Assembly (NCBI GenBank): GCA_902580335.1
Contig: CACHKE010000003.1
Span: forward strand, 1-64,000
DNA from: an uncultured Pelagibacteraceae bacterium
GTDB lineage: Bacteria; Pseudomonadota; Alphaproteobacteria; Pelagibacterales; Pelagibacteraceae
Direction: 5' to 3'
Length of the DNA: 64,000 nucleotides
Shown here: in pieces, positions 61,987 to 64,000 of the stretch
Layout of the letters: the number at the start of each line of letters is the position of its first letter
Position numbering within the stretch: the first letter of the stretch is position 1
Notes under the pieces: model-generated
What the model saw: only the letters and a program-made list of their open reading frames with translations
Told to the model about the DNA's origin: nothing
Database searches by the model: none
Made by a program: the position numbers and the translations under genes

Positions 61987-63056
61987 TACCATTAAAAACC
62001 ATTAATGATTTAATTGATAAACATGCATTATTAGAAAAAGAATTGTCCTCGAGTGAAATTGACAAAAGAACCTTTGCTGAAAAATCTAAAGAATATGCGG
62101 ATCTTTGTGAAATTATAAAAACTGCTAAATTCTATATTTCTTTTGAAAAAAATAAAAAAGAAATTCAGACGATTTTAGAGGATAAAAATTCTGATCCAGA
62201 TTTATTAAAAATGGCTGAGGCTGAATTAATTGATTTAAAGGTTCAAAAAGAAAAAAATGAAAAAAAATTAAAATTATTTTTATTACCTAAAGATGAAGCA
62301 GATAAAAAAAATGCAATAATTGAAATTAGAGCTGGTACAGGAGGTCTAGAAGCAAGTTTATTTGCATCAGATCTTTTTAAGATGTATGAAAAAGTGAGTA
62401 GTAAAAAAAAATGGATAGTTGAATTAATTTCTATTTCTAGAAGTGAAGCTGGTGGTTTAAAAGAAGTTATAGCATCGATAAGGGGAAACAATATTTACTC
62501 AACTTTAAAATATGAGAGTGGCGTTCATAGAGTACAAAGAGTCCCCGATACTGAAACTCAAGGAAGAGTTCATACTTCAGCAGCAACAGTTGCAGTTTTG
62601 CCGGAAGCAGAGGAAGTTGATTTGAAAATAAATGAATCTGATTTGAGAATTGATGTCTTCAGATCTGGTGGACCAGGCGGCCAATCAGTGAACACTACTG
62701 ATAGTGCTGTTAGAATTACGCATATTCCAACAGGGTTAACAGTTTCCCAACAGGATGAAAAATCTCAACATAAAAATAAAGCTAAAGGAATGAAAATATT
62801 AAGGTCAAGACTATATGAGCTTGAAAGATCAAGAATCGATAAAGAAAGATCAAAGGACAGAAAAAGCAAGATTGGTACAGGTGATAGATCAGAAAGAATA
62901 AGAACATATAATTTTCCACAAGGAAGAGTTACAGATCACAGGATAAATTTAACTTTACACAAATTAGATGAGTTTTTAGAAGGAGAAATCTTTGATGAAA
63001 TGATCGAGGCTTTAACGCTTCAGGCACAAGAAGAAAGTCTAAATACTCTAAATTAA
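61983..63056 (+). CDS. prfA: Peptide chain release factor 1
   Basis: RF1 terminates at UAA/UAG. The 357-aa protein contains the catalytic GGQ in [18 protein letters not shown] and a PxT-type recognition segment ([10 protein letters not shown]). The RF1-type length and the next gene prmC, which methylates the GGQ glutamine, support the call. Start and stop overlap ispG (4 nt) and prmC (1 nt). Confidence 0.95.
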   Translation: MIPLKTINDLIDKHALLEKELSSSEIDKRTFAEKSKEYADLCEIIKTAKFYISFEKNKKEIQTILEDKNSDPDLLKMAEAELIDLKVQKEKNEKKLKLFLLPKDEADKKNAIIEIRAGTGGLEASLFASDLFKMYEKVSSKKKWIVELISISRSEAGGLKEVIASIRGNNIYSTLKYESGVHRVQRVPDTETQGRVHTSAATVAVLPEAEEVDLKINESDLRIDVFRSGGPGGQSVNTTDSAVRITHIPTGLTVSQQDEKSQHKNKAKGMKILRSRLYELERSRIDKERSKDRKSKIGTGDRSERIRTYNFPQGRVTDHRINLTLHKLDEFLEGEIFDEMIEALTLQAQEESLNTLN

Positions 63057-63898
63057 TGAATATAGAAACTGCAATTACAAAAGCTTATTTAGAATTAAAA
63101 AAAAATAATAATAAAACACCACAACTAGATTGTGAATTGATAATGTCAAAGGTACTTAATAAAGATAGAAAATTTATAATTCTAAATCTTAAAAAAAAAC
63201 TACAAAATCATCTTTATGAGGAATTTAAAAAACTTATATCATTTAGATTAAAAGGTAAACCTGTTGCATATTTGACTGGTTTAAAATCTTTTTGGAATTA
63301 CGATTTTAATATAAATGAAAACGTTCTAATTCCAAGACCTGAAACTGAGTTACTTGTTGAGCAAATATTAAAGATTTATAAAAAAAAAAAATCTATCAAT
63401 TTCTTGGAAATTGGTTTTGGATCTGGTTGTATTATGTTGTCTGTTCTTAAAGAAAAAATATCGTTTTTAGGCAAGGGGGTAGATTTAAGCGACCATTGCT
63501 ATAAATTGTGCAAAATCAACGCTAATAAGCTGGGAGTAAGTAACAGAATTAAATTATTTAAATCAGATATTGACAATTTCAGTTTAGGCAAATATGATTT
63601 AATCATATCTAATCCTCCTTACATCAAAAAATTTGATTTAAATAAATTGGATAGGGATATAAAAATTTATGAGCCAAAAATAGCCTTAACTGGTGGAATA
63701 GACGGCTTATCGAGTTTCAGAAAAATTATAAATAAATCTTCTGAACTTTTAAAAAAAAAAGGGAGATTAATATTAGAAATTGCACACGATCAAAAAAAAG
63801 ATGTGATTGATTTATTATTGAAAAGAAAATTTTATATTAATAAAACTGTCAAAGATTTAGCGAAAAATGATCGATGTATAATTTGTACTAAAATTTAG
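63056..63898 (+). CDS. prmC: Release-factor glutamine N5-methyltransferase
   Basis: PrmC methylates the GGQ glutamine of release factors. The 280-aa protein has a helical N-terminal domain, LIPRPETELLVE, the SAM motif FLEIGFGSGCIML, and the catalytic NPPY in IISNPPYIKK. It overlaps prfA by one base. Confidence 0.94.
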   Translation: MNIETAITKAYLELKKNNNKTPQLDCELIMSKVLNKDRKFIILNLKKKLQNHLYEEFKKLISFRLKGKPVAYLTGLKSFWNYDFNINENVLIPRPETELLVEQILKIYKKKKSINFLEIGFGSGCIMLSVLKEKISFLGKGVDLSDHCYKLCKINANKLGVSNRIKLFKSDIDNFSLGKYDLIISNPPYIKKFDLNKLDRDIKIYEPKIALTGGIDGLSSFRKIINKSSELLKKKGRLILEIAHDQKKDVIDLLLKRKFYINKTVKDLAKNDRCIICTKI

Positions 63899-63908
63899 GA
63901 AATTTTAT

Positions 63909-64000
63909 ATGGTTACATTTAGGAATAATAATAATAGACGAAATAACTTCAGAAGGGGGGACAGAAATTTTAAATCTAATGGAGAAAGATCTAAATTTGT
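63909..64000 (+). CDS. DUF4167 family protein, N-terminal fragment (3' end outside window)
   Basis: An ATG at 63909 with AGGA 8 nt upstream opens a frame to the window edge. The visible ~30 residues are Asn/Arg-rich (MVTFRNNNNRRNNFRRGD), as in alphaproteobacterial DUF4167 proteins, which lie just after prfA-prmC. The Arg/Asn-rich N-terminus suggests RNA binding. Only the beginning is visible. Confidence 0.65.
   Translation, partial: MVTFRNNNNRRNNFRRGDRNFKSNGERSKF

Noticed and set aside
1-64000. CRISPR arrays, insertion sequences, prophage genes, rRNA operon
   Set aside because: No regularly spaced repeats, transposase, integrase, phage structural gene or rRNA sequence was seen.

Overview
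The window looks like a piece of a SAR11-type (Pelagibacterales) alphaproteobacterial chromosome. The DNA is very AT-rich and densely packed, with many 1-8 nt gene overlaps. The alphaproteobacterial neighbourhoods murA-DUF2948-hisD-infA, trpF-trpB-trpA-accD-folC and prfA-prmC-DUF4167 are present, as is a GcrA cell-cycle regulator. The assignment rests on gene order, composition and protein families read by eye; no database search was run.

Layout. 1-954 (+): the end of fmt, then truA. 934-8335 (-): one long run reading rpmH, rnpA, yidD, yidC, argB, a HAD nucleotidase, dapD, dapE, an HDAC-family deacetylase and a SET-domain protein. 8428-13708 (+, with one tRNA on -): a VTT-domain membrane protein, tRNA-Thr, two small basic-protein genes, dcd, murA, DUF2948, hisD, infA, tRNA-Phe and a cold-shock gene with a clear terminator. 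13804-17171 (+): a possible His-containing leader peptide, tRNA-His, hisS, hisZ and hisG.

17157-26774 (-) is the least ordinary part, a tightly packed single-strand block. In transcription order it holds a large DUF3696-type ATPase, an unknown partner, a divergent sigma-70-like protein, a strongly structured RNA candidate, nurA, a frameshifted herA and six small unknown genes, several of them membrane or zinc-ribbon proteins. Across a divergent gap, 26889-30503 (+) carries rmuC, a PD-(D/E)XK nuclease, an exonuclease I homologue and thioredoxin. Together these make a roughly 13 kb DNA-end-processing and putative defence region.

30500-43942 is mostly minus-strand core metabolism: folC, accD, trpA, a divergent trpB, trpF, pyrF, ihfB, rpsA, aroA, lptB, lptC, kdsD, an RNase D-like exonuclease and gcrA, with one plus-strand epimerase. 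44110-64000 holds argD, argF, cytochrome c, kdsB, pheA, SRP RNA, dnaX, ybaB, recR, glcB, accA, secA, argJ, DUF1178, ubiG, lysC, ispG, prfA, prmC and the start of a DUF4167 gene.

Functionally the window contributes to arginine (argB, D, F, J), lysine/DAP (lysC, dapD, dapE), histidine (hisD, Z, G), tryptophan, shikimate/phenylalanine, LPS/Kdo and peptidoglycan synthesis, plus translation and protein export. No insertion sequence, CRISPR array or prophage was seen. The observations most worth following are the three-way-junction RNA ahead of nurA-herA, the sigma-like protein beside it, the ATPase/partner pair, the unusual TrpB active site, and the tRNA-His/hisS arrangement.
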